Assembly: GCF_027213785.1 (NCBI RefSeq)
Contig: NZ_JAPWGO010000005.1
Span: 1-64,000, forward strand
Reading direction: 5' to 3'
Source: Limimaricola sp. G21655-S1
GTDB taxonomy: Bacteria > Pseudomonadota > Alphaproteobacteria > Rhodobacterales > Rhodobacteraceae
DNA: 64,000 nucleotides
The translations under genes were made by a program, and so were the position numbers. Of the stretch, positions 26,776 through 36,270 are shown in pieces; within the stretch, counting starts at the first letter, position 1; every line of letters begins with the position of its first letter. The notes below the pieces were generated by a model. That model did no database searches. It saw nothing but the letters and a program-made list of their open reading frames with translations, and was not told where the DNA came from.

Positions 26776-28317
26776 ATGCAGCACCTTGAGTCCCTGTTCG
26801 ACCGCGCGCTCGATGCGGTGGTGGGAATGGACGACCAGGGGCGGATCACAGCCTGGAACGGCGCGGCCGAGGCGATCTTCGGCTGGCGCCGCGCGGAGGC
26901 CCTGGGACGGCTGATGGGCGACGTCATCGTGCCGCCCCAGCATCGAGACGCTCATGCGAAGGGGCTCGCGCGTTACAATCGCACGGGCGTCGGCCCCGTT
27001 TTGGAGACAAAGGTCCGCATCACCGCGCTGCACCGATCGGGCCGCGAGTTTCCCGTCGAGCTCTCGATCTTCCCGATGCAGGCCGACGACGGGACGCATT
27101 GCTTCTACGCCTTCATCCGCAGCCTGGCTGCCGAGGAAGCGCACCGGCGCGAACAGGAGTTGCGGGCGCGGGAGGCCGATATCCTGCTGCGGGTCGCGCA
27201 GAAGCTGCTCGAGGACATCTCGGTCGAGGCATTCACCCGGTTTTGCCTCGACGAGGTCTGCTCGGTCGCCGGACTGGACGCGGGCCACCTTTTCTTCGTT
27301 CGCGGTGCCGGTGGCCAGTCGGTCCTGCTGCCCTCAGGAATCTGGCACATCAGCGACGCGCGTTTCGGGCCGGTGGTCGAGGCCAGCCGGGCGTGCCGTT
27401 TTGCGATAGGCGAGGGTTTGCCCGGCCGGGCCTGGCAGGCCGGGGATCTCGTCGTCCAGCGAGATCTGGCAGCAGATGCGCATTTCGCGCGTCGCCGGAG
27501 CTTCTGCGAGGTCGGGCTGACACGCGGCATGGCGCTGCCGATCCGCCAGAGCGGCGAGGTCCATGCGGTGCTCGAACTCTACGGCACCGAGGCTTCGCGC
27601 TTCGATGCGGCACTGCTGCAGCTGGTGCGGACCGTGGGCACGCAGGTCGGGATCGCCATCCGCCGAAAGCAGGGTGCGGAGCAGCGCGAGATGCTGCGCC
27701 GCGAGGTGGTGCATCGCGTGAACAACAGCCTGGCCGTCGCCTCGTCGATCTTCCGCAGCTGCGCCCGCACCGCGGGAAGCATGGAGGAGTTGAGCGAGGC
27801 CTACCTGAACCGGGTGCAGGCCATCGGCCAGGCGAACCGGTTGTCGCTCGAAGACGCGCGGCAGGGCGTGCCGCTCGACAGACTGATCCGGGAGGCCGTC
27901 GGCCTCCTGCCTAATGCGAATGTCCTCCCGATCACCGTTCCCGACCTGATCATCGACAGCGACTGCGTGATGCCGCTGTCGCTCATCCTGAACGAGTTGG
28001 CGACGAACGGGCTGAAATACGGCGGGCTCGGCACGGAGGCCGATCTGGCGATCTCGGGCCGGGTCTGCGTCGACCCGGGCGATCTTTGCCTGACCTGGCA
28101 GGAGCGGCTTCATGTCCCGCACCAATCCGCGCCCACCCCATCCGAACGCGTCGGGTTTGGATCGCAGCTGTTGCGAAGCATGGTCGAAGGCCGGCTGGGC
28201 GGGGCATTCGAACGTGAGATCGATGCTGCCGGCTTCCGCTTCGAGCTCCGGGTCCCGCTGGGCCGGATATGCGAGGGAGCCATCATGTCGGGTGAAACGG
28301 CGGATCCAATCTCGTGA
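26776..28317 (+). CDS. PAS-GAF HWE-type sensor histidine kinase
   Basis: A 513-residue soluble sensor. The PAS domain (about 5-125) has 'AVVGMDDQGRITAWNGAAE' and 'ETKVRITALHRSGREFPVEL'. A GAF domain follows (about 140-290, 'GLPGRAWQAGDLVVQRDL'). The HWE/HisKA_2 core has His313 in 'EVVHRVNNSLAVASSIF', N-box 'LILNELATNGLKYGGLG' and 'RVGFGSQLLRSMVEG'. The phosphoacceptor HRVNN differs from the usual HRVKN by one residue. GTG at 26770 is an alternative start. It probably signals by phosphotransfer to a separate receiver protein, since it has no receiver domain of its own. Confidence 0.88.
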   Translation: MQHLESLFDRALDAVVGMDDQGRITAWNGAAEAIFGWRRAEALGRLMGDVIVPPQHRDAHAKGLARYNRTGVGPVLETKVRITALHRSGREFPVELSIFPMQADDGTHCFYAFIRSLAAEEAHRREQELRAREADILLRVAQKLLEDISVEAFTRFCLDEVCSVAGLDAGHLFFVRGAGGQSVLLPSGIWHISDARFGPVVEASRACRFAIGEGLPGRAWQAGDLVVQRDLAADAHFARRRSFCEVGLTRGMALPIRQSGEVHAVLELYGTEASRFDAALLQLVRTVGTQVGIAIRRKQGAEQREMLRREVVHRVNNSLAVASSIFRSCARTAGSMEELSEAYLNRVQAIGQANRLSLEDARQGVPLDRLIREAVGLLPNANVLPITVPDLIIDSDCVMPLSLILNELATNGLKYGGLGTEADLAISGRVCVDPGDLCLTWQERLHVPHQSAPTPSERVGFGSQLLRSMVEGRLGGAFEREIDAAGFRFELRVPLGRICEGAIMSGETADPIS

Positions 28318-28414
28318 TCGAGACCACAGGAACCGCCCACTTGCGCAGGACGCTGAGCGCCCGCGTTCGACCACTGTGGGCAGATCGTCCGAACGACGTC
28401 GAGGCCGACGCTGA

Positions 28415-28439
28415 GGAACGCTTTTCCGGTGCGACCGTT
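28415..28439 (+). promoter_or_regulatory. EcfG-type promoter for the small membrane protein at 28500
   Basis: GGAAC (28415-28419), 16 bases, CGTT (28436-28439): an exact consensus match at optimal spacing, 60 bases before the ATG. It is outside any gene and oriented towards the small ORF. Confidence 0.7.
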
Positions 28440-28499
28440 TTATCTGCACGGAAAGTCATTGCGCCTGACCGAGCTTCGGTCGAGCGGAGGCTCGTCATC

Positions 28500-28673
28500 A
28501 TGAACCACGACACCCCGGATCCAAAAGCGTCGCCGCGACTGCTTGTCGTTCTTCCCTGGGCCCTGGCCATCGGCGGGCTCGTCATGCTGGTGTTTGCCCA
28601 GGCACCGCTGATCCTGATTGCCGCCATGCTGCTTCTCGTGCGGCTTGTCTGGCCCCGCTCCGGGTCCAACTGA
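28500..28673 (+). CDS. small stress-type membrane protein
   Basis: A 57-residue protein with a polar N-terminus and two closely spaced membrane helices ('LLVVLPWALAIGGLVMLVF' and 'LILIAAMLLLVRLVW'). GGAGG lies nine bases before the ATG. The consensus EcfG promoter upstream, more than any domain, supports it as a real gene and predicts induction in stress or stationary phase. No family is recognised. Confidence 0.6.
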   Translation: MNHDTPDPKASPRLLVVLPWALAIGGLVMLVFAQAPLILIAAMLLLVRLVWPRSGSN

Positions 28674-28993
28674 CCCACACTGCTCGCGGTATCGCAGAGA
28701 GGATCCTCCCTGCCGCGGACAAGGGGTGCGCCGTAGTCGAGTGCAGTGTCCACGATGAGCGGTGTTCGGGCAGCGACCGCGCTCGGTGTCGAATGCGACG
28801 AAGGACTGGCGGAAACTCCGGAGAGGCCATCGCCTATGCTCCGCTACCCATTCGAGCATGGGCTGGCCGCCGCTGGGGTGGAAGACCAGGGCCTCCTTGA
28901 TATCCTGCCGCATCAAGCCGGCCCGTTTCTCAGGTCAGTGATGTCCGAGGACATGCTCCCTCTCTTCCCTCCATCCTGCATCGGCAGTCGCAG
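28674..28993. other. intergenic after the small membrane protein
   Basis: About 320 bases between the small ORF and the hairpin at 28994. Short open frames exist on both strands but none has convincing coding character. Confidence 0.35.
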
Positions 28994-29023
28994 GAGCGGC
29001 GAAAAGGCCGCTCTCCCCTTTTT
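28994..29023 (+). terminator. intrinsic terminator
   Basis: GAGCGGC, a six-base loop (gaaaag) and GCCGCTC, followed by TCCCCTTTTT. It probably ends transcripts coming from the 28500 gene. Confidence 0.6.
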
Positions 29024-29660
29024 CACGGTGACCGGCAGGCGGCGATGACGGCCCTGAGAGTGAGGTTTAGGCCACCATCGCCATGCTCGGTTGCTCAAGG
29101 CACAGGTGAGGAAAGCAAAGAACCCGCCGAGAGAGCGACAGTTTGATCCGTTCTCTGCTCCCGCTGTGCGTTGATCAGGGAGCCAATCCCAACGGCGCAT
29201 GGCCGCAGGAGTTCCTGTATGGCATGGTTCGTTTGCGCACGATCCCGCATCTGGCACCTGCCGTAGAGGGCTGGACAGGCTGTGCCGCGTCGCGGGGCCA
29301 GGCTCGGCATTTCCAGAATGCTGTCGCTGAAAACGCTGCCAGTTCGTAAGAAAACAAACCTGGCCTTCGGCCTGGTCCGACAGCGTAGCCTCAGATATTC
29401 CATGCGGGCCCATGAGCTATCGTCGCACTCACGTAGGTTTCCGCATGCCATTCGGCCCCGCTTCCCTTCGCTTTTGTGACAAGCGGCCAAGCCTTCAGCT
29501 TTCCGTCTAGGAGTTGGCGCAATCTTGCAATGGCCGGGTGATACCGACAGATGCGCAATCCAGAAGCATTGACGCCCGATCTTCTATCGTAAAACGTGAG
29601 GCAGCGAGTGGTCACTCGCGCATCATGGATGCCTGTCTTGGCAACCTTCCCCTTCTTGCT
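29024..29660. other. intergenic, no gene supported
   Basis: About 640 bases. Overlapping short frames on the minus strand (up to 130 codons) have high Arg/Cys content and no ribosome sites, so they are left out. No RNA gene or repeat is seen. Confidence 0.35.
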
Positions 29661-29687
29661 CGCCATCGCCGATGGCGGGCATTTTTT
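29661..29687 (+). terminator. orphan intrinsic terminator, plus strand
   Basis: CGCCATC, GCC loop, GATGGCG (29661-29677), then GGGCATTTTTT. The T-run is on the plus strand, where no upstream gene is annotated. It sits exactly at the 3' end of the minus-strand ORF at 29686-30000. Confidence 0.55.
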
Positions 29688-30000
29688 ACAGGCGGTGGCC
29701 CCAAGGCTTCCGACCGCCCAACCGCGCCGCGACGGTCACCCGCCTCCCCTCCGCATCGGCAAAGCCGTTCAAGGCACCGGGGCGGGCGTGCCAGAGATCG
29801 ATAGCACCAGCCCGGAATGCGGCAACGTCATCGGGAAACAAGGTGACGCCCGTCACCGTGACCAGTTGGCTTTCTATGTGAGCCCGCACGCCCATGTCGC
29901 CGGGCAGGACCGTTTCCAGACGACGGGCAAGCTCCGCTGGCGCGTCATCGGGGGCGCAGGCGAGGATCATGCGGTCGGAAACAGCGATCGTGTAGCTCAT
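29686..30000 (-). CDS. hypothetical 104-residue protein
   Basis: A small cytoplasmic protein starting 'MSYTIAVSDRMILACAPDD'. It has mixed alpha/beta character with a conserved-looking 'VTGVTLFPDDVAAFRAGAID' and ends in a basic tail. Codon use is like the neighbouring genes. There is no strong ribosome site and no family I recognise. Confidence 0.45.
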   Translation of the reverse strand: MSYTIAVSDRMILACAPDDAPAELARRLETVLPGDMGVRAHIESQLVTVTGVTLFPDDVAAFRAGAIDLWHARPGALNGFADAEGRRVTVAARLGGRKPWGHRL

Positions 30001-30166
30001 GCAAGGCAAGCTAAGCGCGATGCTGCACCTGCACAATGTCTGCGGCACCACTCTCAGAACGAGTCAGGCCACACGTTTCAGAGAGGGGTGAAACACCGAG
30101 CGATGGCGAACACAGACGGTCAGGCGCGGTGGTCTCGTTGACCCGCCATTGGTCAAGGCGGACCGA

Positions 30167-31267
30167 CTAGGCTGCGGAGCGCTCCTCGGCACCGCTCAGC
30201 AGCAGCCGGATCATATCCGAGCGGGTCAGGATGCCGACGAGCTGGCCGTTCCTCTCGACTGGTATGACTTCGCTTCCCCGGGCGGCCAGTCGGTTCAACA
30301 AGACCCCGACCGCCAGATCGTGAGGCACGGCGCAATCGGCTGCGCGCATGACATCGGCAACGATGGAGGGCGCAGGGCTCTGCTGTGGCACTCCAAGGCC
30401 GCTCCCGTCGACCATCGGGGCAAGCAGATCGGACTGGAGCACCAGGCCGCACAGTTTCATGTCGCCGTCCACGACGGGAAGGCTCTTGATGGCATGATGG
30501 CAAAAAAGCCGCGCCGCCTCGGTCCACGTCGTGTCAGGCCGCACGGTGATGAGGTTCCGGGTCATGATGTCCACGCAGGTCGTGCCTGCAAAGCGATGCT
30601 GCGCCGCCTCTGCCTCCGCGGCCGCAAGCAGCCGTCCGAGGTCCGTGATGCCGACATTCGCCGATTGATTGAAGCGCTCCAGCAGTGCGCCGAGCTGTTC
30701 GGTCGAGAGCCCCAGTCGCAGGGCTGGATCCTGGACGCCATCGGTATCCGGCTGGCGGAATGGGTAAGCCCGGCCCGTCATCCGATTGTAGATGATGGCC
30801 GCGAGGACCAGCGCGGCCGTCGTCACCCCGACCGGTATCAGCGCGAAGAGCGGCCCCGCTTCCAGCGCCGGCGCTGGATCAAGCGCCATCAGCAGGGCGA
30901 CGGCGCCGCCGGGGGGATGCAGGGCGCGCATGAGCGTCATCGCAACGATCGCGGCGCCCACCGCCCCGCCGGTCGCCCAGGGCGCGGGGACGAACCGGAG
31001 CACGAGCAGCGCGACAAGGGCCGAGGTCACGTTGCCAACGACCGCGGACCAGGGCTGGGCGAGCGGCGAGTTCGGCACGCAGAAGACCAGCACGGCCGTC
31101 GCGCCGAGCGGTGCCACGAGAATGAGGTGTGAACCAGTCCAGCCGCTTCCAAGGCTGACCAGCGCAGCGCAGAGGCTGATGCCGATCAAAGCCCCGAAGC
31201 CGGCCCGCAGCTGTTCGGCGCCCTGAGGCGCCGGGAGGGCGGGGTAGAGATGATGCCAGGCTCGCAT
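30167..31267 (-). CDS. HPP-family membrane protein with C-terminal CBS pair
   Basis: A 366-residue protein. Residues about 15-175 are the HPP transmembrane domain with four helices and the name-giving motif in 'MRALHPPGGAVALL'. HPP proteins have been linked to nitrite transport in plastids and are common in bacteria, usually with unknown substrate. Residues about 235-360 form two CBS domains ('MTRNLITVRPDTTWTEAARL' and 'VGILTRSDMIRLLLSG'), which bind adenosyl nucleotides and probably gate the membrane part. The start at 31267 has GGAG 11 bases upstream. It is a single-gene unit. Confidence 0.9.
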   Translation of the reverse strand: MRAWHHLYPALPAPQGAEQLRAGFGALIGISLCAALVSLGSGWTGSHLILVAPLGATAVLVFCVPNSPLAQPWSAVVGNVTSALVALLVLRFVPAPWATGGAVGAAIVAMTLMRALHPPGGAVALLMALDPAPALEAGPLFALIPVGVTTAALVLAAIIYNRMTGRAYPFRQPDTDGVQDPALRLGLSTEQLGALLERFNQSANVGITDLGRLLAAAEAEAAQHRFAGTTCVDIMTRNLITVRPDTTWTEAARLFCHHAIKSLPVVDGDMKLCGLVLQSDLLAPMVDGSGLGVPQQSPAPSIVADVMRAADCAVPHDLAVGVLLNRLAARGSEVIPVERNGQLVGILTRSDMIRLLLSGAEERSAA

Positions 31268-32507
31268 TCGGGTGTCTCCGGGAGCAGCGCGCGAAGCTGA
31301 AAACTTGCGCGATCCGGTCGGGGTCTGCCTGATTCCCAAGCAGAGTTGAAACCGGCATACGGTGGCTGAAAGGAGATAAGAACACTGTGCCTACAACCCT
31401 CGGCCTCACAGGAACGGGCATGCGCTATCGTCCAAATGCGTGGAACGGCTGATTTGGCCCGTCGGGCCGTTCAAGCCCGTGTTCGACGCATGCAAGGACC
31501 CTCACGGGGGAAACGAAAGAGCGGGGCCAGCGCTCCCTTGCGATGCTATTGGCGAGATCGGCCGGCAAGCCTCTTCGACTATAGGTTGACCTGCACATAT
31601 CCGAAGGTATAGGTCTGTCATGTGGGATGCCGGCTTGTTGGGGCAGAGTATCCTCTTGGCGGATCAGGAACGCTCCCCGTTGCTTTTCCGAACACCTGCT
31701 GCCCTGGCACATCCAGTGGCAGCATTTTTTTTGCGACGGACGAAATTGCCAAGGTCCCTCCGCATCCGGCCATCCCGTCATGAAGGACCCGATGTAGCGG
31801 GAGCGACCATTCTCCTTTCCGGTAGTGTGTCCCGGTCGACCTTGCCCTGCGGGCAGCGAGCCTTGGATCTGTCCGGCAATGCGCGGTTTGAAATCGAAGT
31901 CACCCTCCGCTCCTGCCCTCCAGACACACAAGAAGGAGGGACGCGATACTCCCCTCCCGGCCTGGGACCTCGCTGACGGTATCGCCGCACGTCTCCGCTC
32001 AGAGTAGATCCGTGACAGTCATGCGCCTGATGCATACCAGGGTTGTCCTGAATGCGGATTGCGGCCGGGTCATGGGTGGTTATGTCGATCCTGTCCCCGC
32101 AGTCCTCCCACTCGCGACGGGCACCTGTTTCGGTTCGAGCTCATCTCCCCTCCCAGGGCGGTCCGAACCGAAGCGCCGAGGGTCTCTCCTCCCAGGCCCG
32201 AGGAACTAGCGGCGGCGTCTTCCTCCTCCCTGACGCCGCCGTAGTTCTCTTCTGAGGCACACAAGTGGAGCGCTCCAAATCCCGCGGGCATGGCGCCAGG
32301 CCGATCCCTTGCTCCGACATGTCAACCGTCTCAAGCCCGCCGCCGGCGGACATCACGCGCGCATGGTCTTGTGGCTTGGCGAGCAAATTGCTCCGGACGA
32401 TAGCGACGAACGCCTGCCTCGGTTGATCTTGGGGTGTTCCGTAATGCGCGGTGCCGATGGCTGCTGCAGGGCCGACGCGGACAGGCGCGGCCCCTGGTGA
32501 TCTGCTA
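31268..32507. other. long intergenic stretch without a supported gene
   Basis: About 1.2 kb. Several frames of 60-170 codons are open on both strands but are rich in Arg, Ser, Cys and Trp, overlap each other and lack ribosome sites. It could contain decayed genes; I could not match any fragment to a family. Confidence 0.4.
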
Positions 32508-32828
32508 TCAAGTCGGAGTGTGGTGCGCGCTGCGATCGAGGGCGGCTCCATTCAGTCGGGCAAGCAACTTCTTGCTCGCCCTGAACTTCGGTGCATGGGT
32601 TTCATCGACCTGAAGAGGCGCGCCGGTCCTCGGATGGCGACCCGGGCGCGGGTCGCGTCGAACGACGGAGAAAGCACCGAAGCCGCGCAGTTCCACGCGC
32701 CCGCCACGCGCCAGCGTTTCAATGATCTCTGCCAGGATTACATTCAAAATCCGCTCGACGTCACGCCTCAGCAGATGCGGATTGTCGTCGGCAATCCTTT
32801 GAACCAGTTCAGATCGAACCACTTTCAT
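32508..32828 (-). CDS. HU/IHF-family nucleoid protein (IHF beta-like)
   Basis: A 106-residue DNA-bending protein. The alpha-helical dimerisation part ('[20 protein letters not shown]') is followed by the conserved '[20 protein letters not shown]', and the beta arm '[13 protein letters not shown]' ends with '[14 protein letters not shown]'. It resembles the beta subunit of integration host factor but is more divergent than a housekeeping copy, with a C-terminal tail '[13 protein letters not shown]'. It is likely an accessory second copy. It stands alone. Confidence 0.93.
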   Translation of the reverse strand: MKVVRSELVQRIADDNPHLLRRDVERILNVILAEIIETLARGGRVELRGFGAFSVVRRDPRPGRHPRTGAPLQVDETHAPKFRASKKLLARLNGAALDRSAHHTPT

Positions 32829-33337
32829 CCTCCCGCCGTCACGCGATGGCGACTGCCTACAGGAATTTCACAGCGCTGGCAGTCGCCTACTCGGGCAACC
32901 GCCGAGCCTATACCAAAGAGATGGAAAGAGCGCAGCGACGTTCATTGACCTAGGGGCAACTATCGCGGAGCGTGATCCGGCGCAGTATCCCTCGCGCATT
33001 GCCCTCGTATGGTTCTGGTAGGTTTCGAGTGCGGCCCGCCATCACACATGGCGGGCCTTTTTTCGTCTCTTGCAGAGCGTCCAGCGTGCTACCGATCGGG
33101 TGGCAGGTATCATCTGGGATCGTTGAAGTGACCTCCTTCAAGGATGGCTTCTCTTGCCAGCCCTTCGCGTCTCGTGCTGTAGCCCGCGCAGGTTGAGCGA
33201 TCACGCTCACGCTCGATTCGAGCCTTTCAGACATTTGCCGTGAGCCGGTGAACGACTGCCACGAAGGCAAGGTGCCAGGGAACTCCGATCGCTGGCGCGA
33301 AGGGCCGATCGAGTTTTCGCGGTGATGAGGAGAGCGC
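32829..33337. other. intergenic between the IHF-like gene and the anion symporter
   Basis: About 500 bases holding divergent promoters and a strong plus-strand terminator at 33033. No protein-coding frame is convincing. The stretch from about 32900 to 33063 could encode a small RNA. Confidence 0.4.
33033..33064 (+). terminator. strong orphan intrinsic terminator
   Basis: A perfect ten-base-pair stem GGCCCGCCAT / ATGGCGGGCC with a five-base loop and a run of T residues. On the minus strand there is no T-run, so it acts on a plus-strand transcript. No gene ends before it on that strand. Confidence 0.75.
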
Positions 33338-34909
33338 ATGAGCGATATCATCGACAAGCAAGGGCTGGGCGGATCCGACGAAGGTCAGCGGACCTCCAGC
33401 AAGATCGTGTGGGGCCTGCGGGCCCTGGGACTGATCATGGCCGCCCTGGTCTGGCTTCTGCTCGGCGGCGCCGAGGATCTGGGTAACGACGCGCGCGCGG
33501 TGGCCGCGGTCGCGACATTGATGGCGGTCTGGTGGATGACCGAAGCGGTGCCACTGCCCATCACCTCCCTCCTGCCCATCGTGCTTTTGCCCGCGCTGAC
33601 CGCCACTACGGTCAGCGAAGCGACGGCTCCTTACGCCAGTTCGCTGGTGTTCCTCTTTGTCGGCGGCTTTCTGATCGCGATCGCGATGGAGAAATGGGAG
33701 TTGCACCGCCGGATTGCCCTGATGGTCCTCGACCGGGTGGGCGTGTCGCCCAAGCGGATCGTGCTGGGCATGATGATTGCCACGGGCTTTTTGTCGATGT
33801 GGGTGTCCAACACCGCGACCACGCTGATGATGCTGCCGATCGGGCTGTCCGTTCTGGCGCTGGTGGTCGAGCGCAGTGCCGGCAGCCAGTCCGCGGTCGA
33901 GATGCATGAGGGCCTGAAGAAGGGCACCATCTCCGACGTGGTCGACAACCCCGATGTGAAGATGTTCGGCGTCTGCCTGCTGCTTGCCATCGCCTGGTCG
34001 GCCTCGATGGGCGGCCTCGGCACGCTGCTGGGGTCGCCGCCCAACGCCATCGTGGCAGGCTACGCGGCAGACGAGCTGGGACGCGACATCGGCTTTCTGG
34101 AATGGATGCTGCTGGGTGTGCCGCTCGCGGCGATCTTCATCCTGATCGGCTGGTGGCTGATGGTGAACGTGCTCTACCGGTTCAAGCTGGATGCGATCCC
34201 GGGCGGCCAGGACATGATCCGAAGCCAGCTCGCGGCGCTTGGGCCGATGAGCCAGGGCGAAAAGATGGTCGCGGGCGTCTTCGGCGGGGCTGCCTTCCTG
34301 TGGATCGTCCCCGGTCTCGTGTCGGGCCTGCCGGGGCTGGCGTTCCTCGATGGGCTCAACGACACCGCCATCGCCATCGCGGCAGGGATCGCGCTGTTCC
34401 TGCTGCCGGGACGCGGCCGGAACGAGATGCTGCTCGAATGGAACGATGCCGAGGAAGGCCTGCCCTGGGGCGTGTTGCTGCTGTTCGGCGGCGGACTGAG
34501 CCTCGCCAGCTCCGTGGCCGCGTCGGGGCTCGATGACTGGTTCGGCGCGCAGGTCAGCGGGCTGGGCAGCCTGCCTGCGATCCTGCTGATGGGGTCGGTC
34601 GTCCTGATCGTTCTGTTCCTCACCGAGATCACCTCGAACACCGCGACGGCGGCGACCTTCATTCCCGTCCTTGGTGGGGTGGCGCTCGGGATCGGGGTGG
34701 CGCCGCTGAGCCTGCTGATCCCGGCCGCCTTCGCAGCAACCTGTGCCTTCATGCTGCCCGTCGGCACACCGCCCAACGCGATCGTCTTCGGCACCGGCAA
34801 CGTGACCATCGGCCAGATGGTCCGAGGCGGCGTGGTGCTCAACGTGGTGGGCGTGCTGCTGATCACCGCCCTCTTCTACCTGCTGGGCGGGCTGGTGCTG
34901 GGCATCTGA
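33338..34909 (+). CDS. DASS (SLC13)-family sodium:anion symporter
   Basis: A 523-residue inner-membrane transporter of the divalent anion:Na+ symporter family. Both hallmark SNT motifs are present: 'MWVSNTATTLMMLPIG' near residue 150 and 'EITSNTATAATFIPVL' near 430, each in a re-entrant hairpin. 'LPVGTPPNAIVFGTG' near the C-terminus is also typical. Substrates are C4-dicarboxylates, citrate or sulfate; the choice cannot be read from sequence. GGAG is 7-10 bases before the ATG. It is a single-gene unit followed by a non-coding stretch with a long inverted repeat. Confidence 0.92.
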   Translation: MSDIIDKQGLGGSDEGQRTSSKIVWGLRALGLIMAALVWLLLGGAEDLGNDARAVAAVATLMAVWWMTEAVPLPITSLLPIVLLPALTATTVSEATAPYASSLVFLFVGGFLIAIAMEKWELHRRIALMVLDRVGVSPKRIVLGMMIATGFLSMWVSNTATTLMMLPIGLSVLALVVERSAGSQSAVEMHEGLKKGTISDVVDNPDVKMFGVCLLLAIAWSASMGGLGTLLGSPPNAIVAGYAADELGRDIGFLEWMLLGVPLAAIFILIGWWLMVNVLYRFKLDAIPGGQDMIRSQLAALGPMSQGEKMVAGVFGGAAFLWIVPGLVSGLPGLAFLDGLNDTAIAIAAGIALFLLPGRGRNEMLLEWNDAEEGLPWGVLLLFGGGLSLASSVAASGLDDWFGAQVSGLGSLPAILLMGSVVLIVLFLTEITSNTATAATFIPVLGGVALGIGVAPLSLLIPAAFAATCAFMLPVGTPPNAIVFGTGNVTIGQMVRGGVVLNVVGVLLITALFYLLGGLVLGI

Positions 34910-35270
34910 CGATCAGGGCGAAAGGTGCGTGATGCGCATCTTCCGGGCCCAGATGGAGACCGCATGCCATGCGGAACGCGTCACATTGAGGTGCATGCGT
35001 TCCGCCATCCGCCCCGCCGCTCGGCTCAGAAACGGCATCGAACCTGTCGCCGGTTGAAGTGGCCAGGTCGATGGCGCCTCAGGCACAGATACGCGGAACA
35101 TGAACCCCATCCGGTCGAGACCGCCGGACCTTGGGATCATCATACCGGTTGCACGTCTCGTTTCTTGCACCGGTTCACCGCAGAGAAAGCTCTCGCATGC
35201 CCCTGGGGCATCTGTTTGACTAGGCTCAAGGTGAGCGGCGGCGGTTCCCGCTCCTACGAAGCGCAAGGTG
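34910..35270. other. intergenic with a nine-base inverted repeat
   Basis: About 360 bases. GCGGAACGC (34971-34979) and GCGTTCCGC (34997-35005) form a perfect inverted repeat around 17 bases. There is no T-run. It may be an mRNA 3' structure or an operator for the copper genes downstream. Confidence 0.45.
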
Positions 35271-35624
35271 ATGCAGCAACTCCGCTCGATCCTTTTCCTT
35301 CTGACCGCCGTCGTGATGGGGATCACCGCGGTCGGCATGGAATTGAAGCCGGTCTTCGCGCCGGCAGCCGTGGAGCGCCATGCCGTTTCACATGCCGAGA
35401 GTCATGACGGCCCCCGATCGGACCACGAGCATCACGAGAACTCCGACGCCTGTCTCTACTGCCACCTGGCCAAAGCGGCGGACCTGCCGTCGAGACCCGG
35501 AACAATCGTGGTCCGCCGCCAGGTTCTGGAGCTGTCCACCAGCCGATACGCGGCACCTTGCAGCCTCGAAGTTCAGCGGGCGCCATGGCAGCCGCGCGCG
35601 CCCCCGCGACGGATCATCGCCTGA
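35271..35624 (+). CDS. DUF2946-like small exported protein
   Basis: A 117-residue protein with an N-terminal hydrophobic anchor or signal ('ILFLLTAVVMGITAVGMEL'), a His-rich stretch ('HAESHDGPRSDHEHHEN') and 'ACLYCHLAKA'. The pattern matches small DUF2946-type proteins found beside copper genes. The His/Cys residues suggest metal binding in the periplasm. CLYCH fits a heme c motif by spacing but is more likely metal-related in this context. It precedes ycnI and copCD in the same direction. GTG at 35268 is an alternative start. Confidence 0.6.
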   Translation: MQQLRSILFLLTAVVMGITAVGMELKPVFAPAAVERHAVSHAESHDGPRSDHEHHENSDACLYCHLAKAADLPSRPGTIVVRRQVLELSTSRYAAPCSLEVQRAPWQPRAPPRRIIA

Positions 35625-35737
35625 TACCCCAACCGTCCTGTGGGACAACCCTTTCACGGCACAGCCCAACCGGCGCTGAGGCGTCCGCGCTTTTTGCGGG
35701 ACGCGCGCGACATGTGCCGAAACGTGGAGATCGACCG

Positions 35738-36262
35738 ATGTCGATAAAGACCTTTTCCCTCGCCACCGCGCTGATCGTGGCCACAGCGCAATCCGCCCTT
35801 GCCCATGCCACGCTGGAGCAAGAGAGCGTCACCCAGAACGCGACCGAAAAGCTGACGGTGCGCATCGGTCACGGCTGCGACGGCGCGCCTACGCTGCGCG
35901 TCCGTGTGCGGATCCCCGAGGGCATGATTGCGGTCAAGCCGATGCCCAAGGCGGGCTGGACGCTGGAGACGGTGGTCGAACCCTATGCGACGTCCTACGA
36001 CTACTATGGAAACACCCTGACCGAAGGGGTGCAGGAGATCGTCTGGTCGGGGGAACTCGATGATGCACATTACGACGAGTTCGTATTCCGCACCCACGTC
36101 ACCGAGATCGCGGAGGCCGATCAAGTGCTTTACGTCCCGGTCGTGCAGGAATGCGCTGATGCCGCCGAACGCTGGATCGAGACGCCTGGCGTTGGCCAGT
36201 CGAGCGACGATCTCGAGATGCCTGCGCCGGGGGTGATGGTCCAGCCTGCCGCAGCCAACTGA
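35738..36262 (+). CDS. YcnI-family (DUF1775) periplasmic copper protein
   Basis: A 174-residue exported protein. The signal peptide ends 'AQSALA', so the mature chain would begin with His23 ('HATLEQESV'). In YcnI proteins the N-terminal His and a Trp bind Cu(II); tryptophans are present in 'AGWTLETVV' and 'EIVWSGEL'. The family partners with CopC/CopD and Cox-type copper chaperones in the periplasm. GGAG precedes the ATG by nine bases. The next gene is the CopC-CopD fusion, 43 bases on. Confidence 0.88.
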   Translation: MSIKTFSLATALIVATAQSALAHATLEQESVTQNATEKLTVRIGHGCDGAPTLRVRVRIPEGMIAVKPMPKAGWTLETVVEPYATSYDYYGNTLTEGVQEIVWSGELDDAHYDEFVFRTHVTEIAEADQVLYVPVVQECADAAERWIETPGVGQSSDDLEMPAPGVMVQPAAAN

Positions 36263-36270
36263 TCGAGAGA

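Noticed and set aside
29391-29666. 91-codon minus-strand ORF starting MASKKGKVAKTG
   Set aside because: It begins inside the terminator hairpin, lacks a ribosome site and matches nothing I recognise.
31425-31931. 168-codon minus-strand ORF in the long gap after the HPP gene
   Set aside because: High Cys, Trp and Arg content, no ribosome site and no family similarity; it overlaps other equally poor frames.
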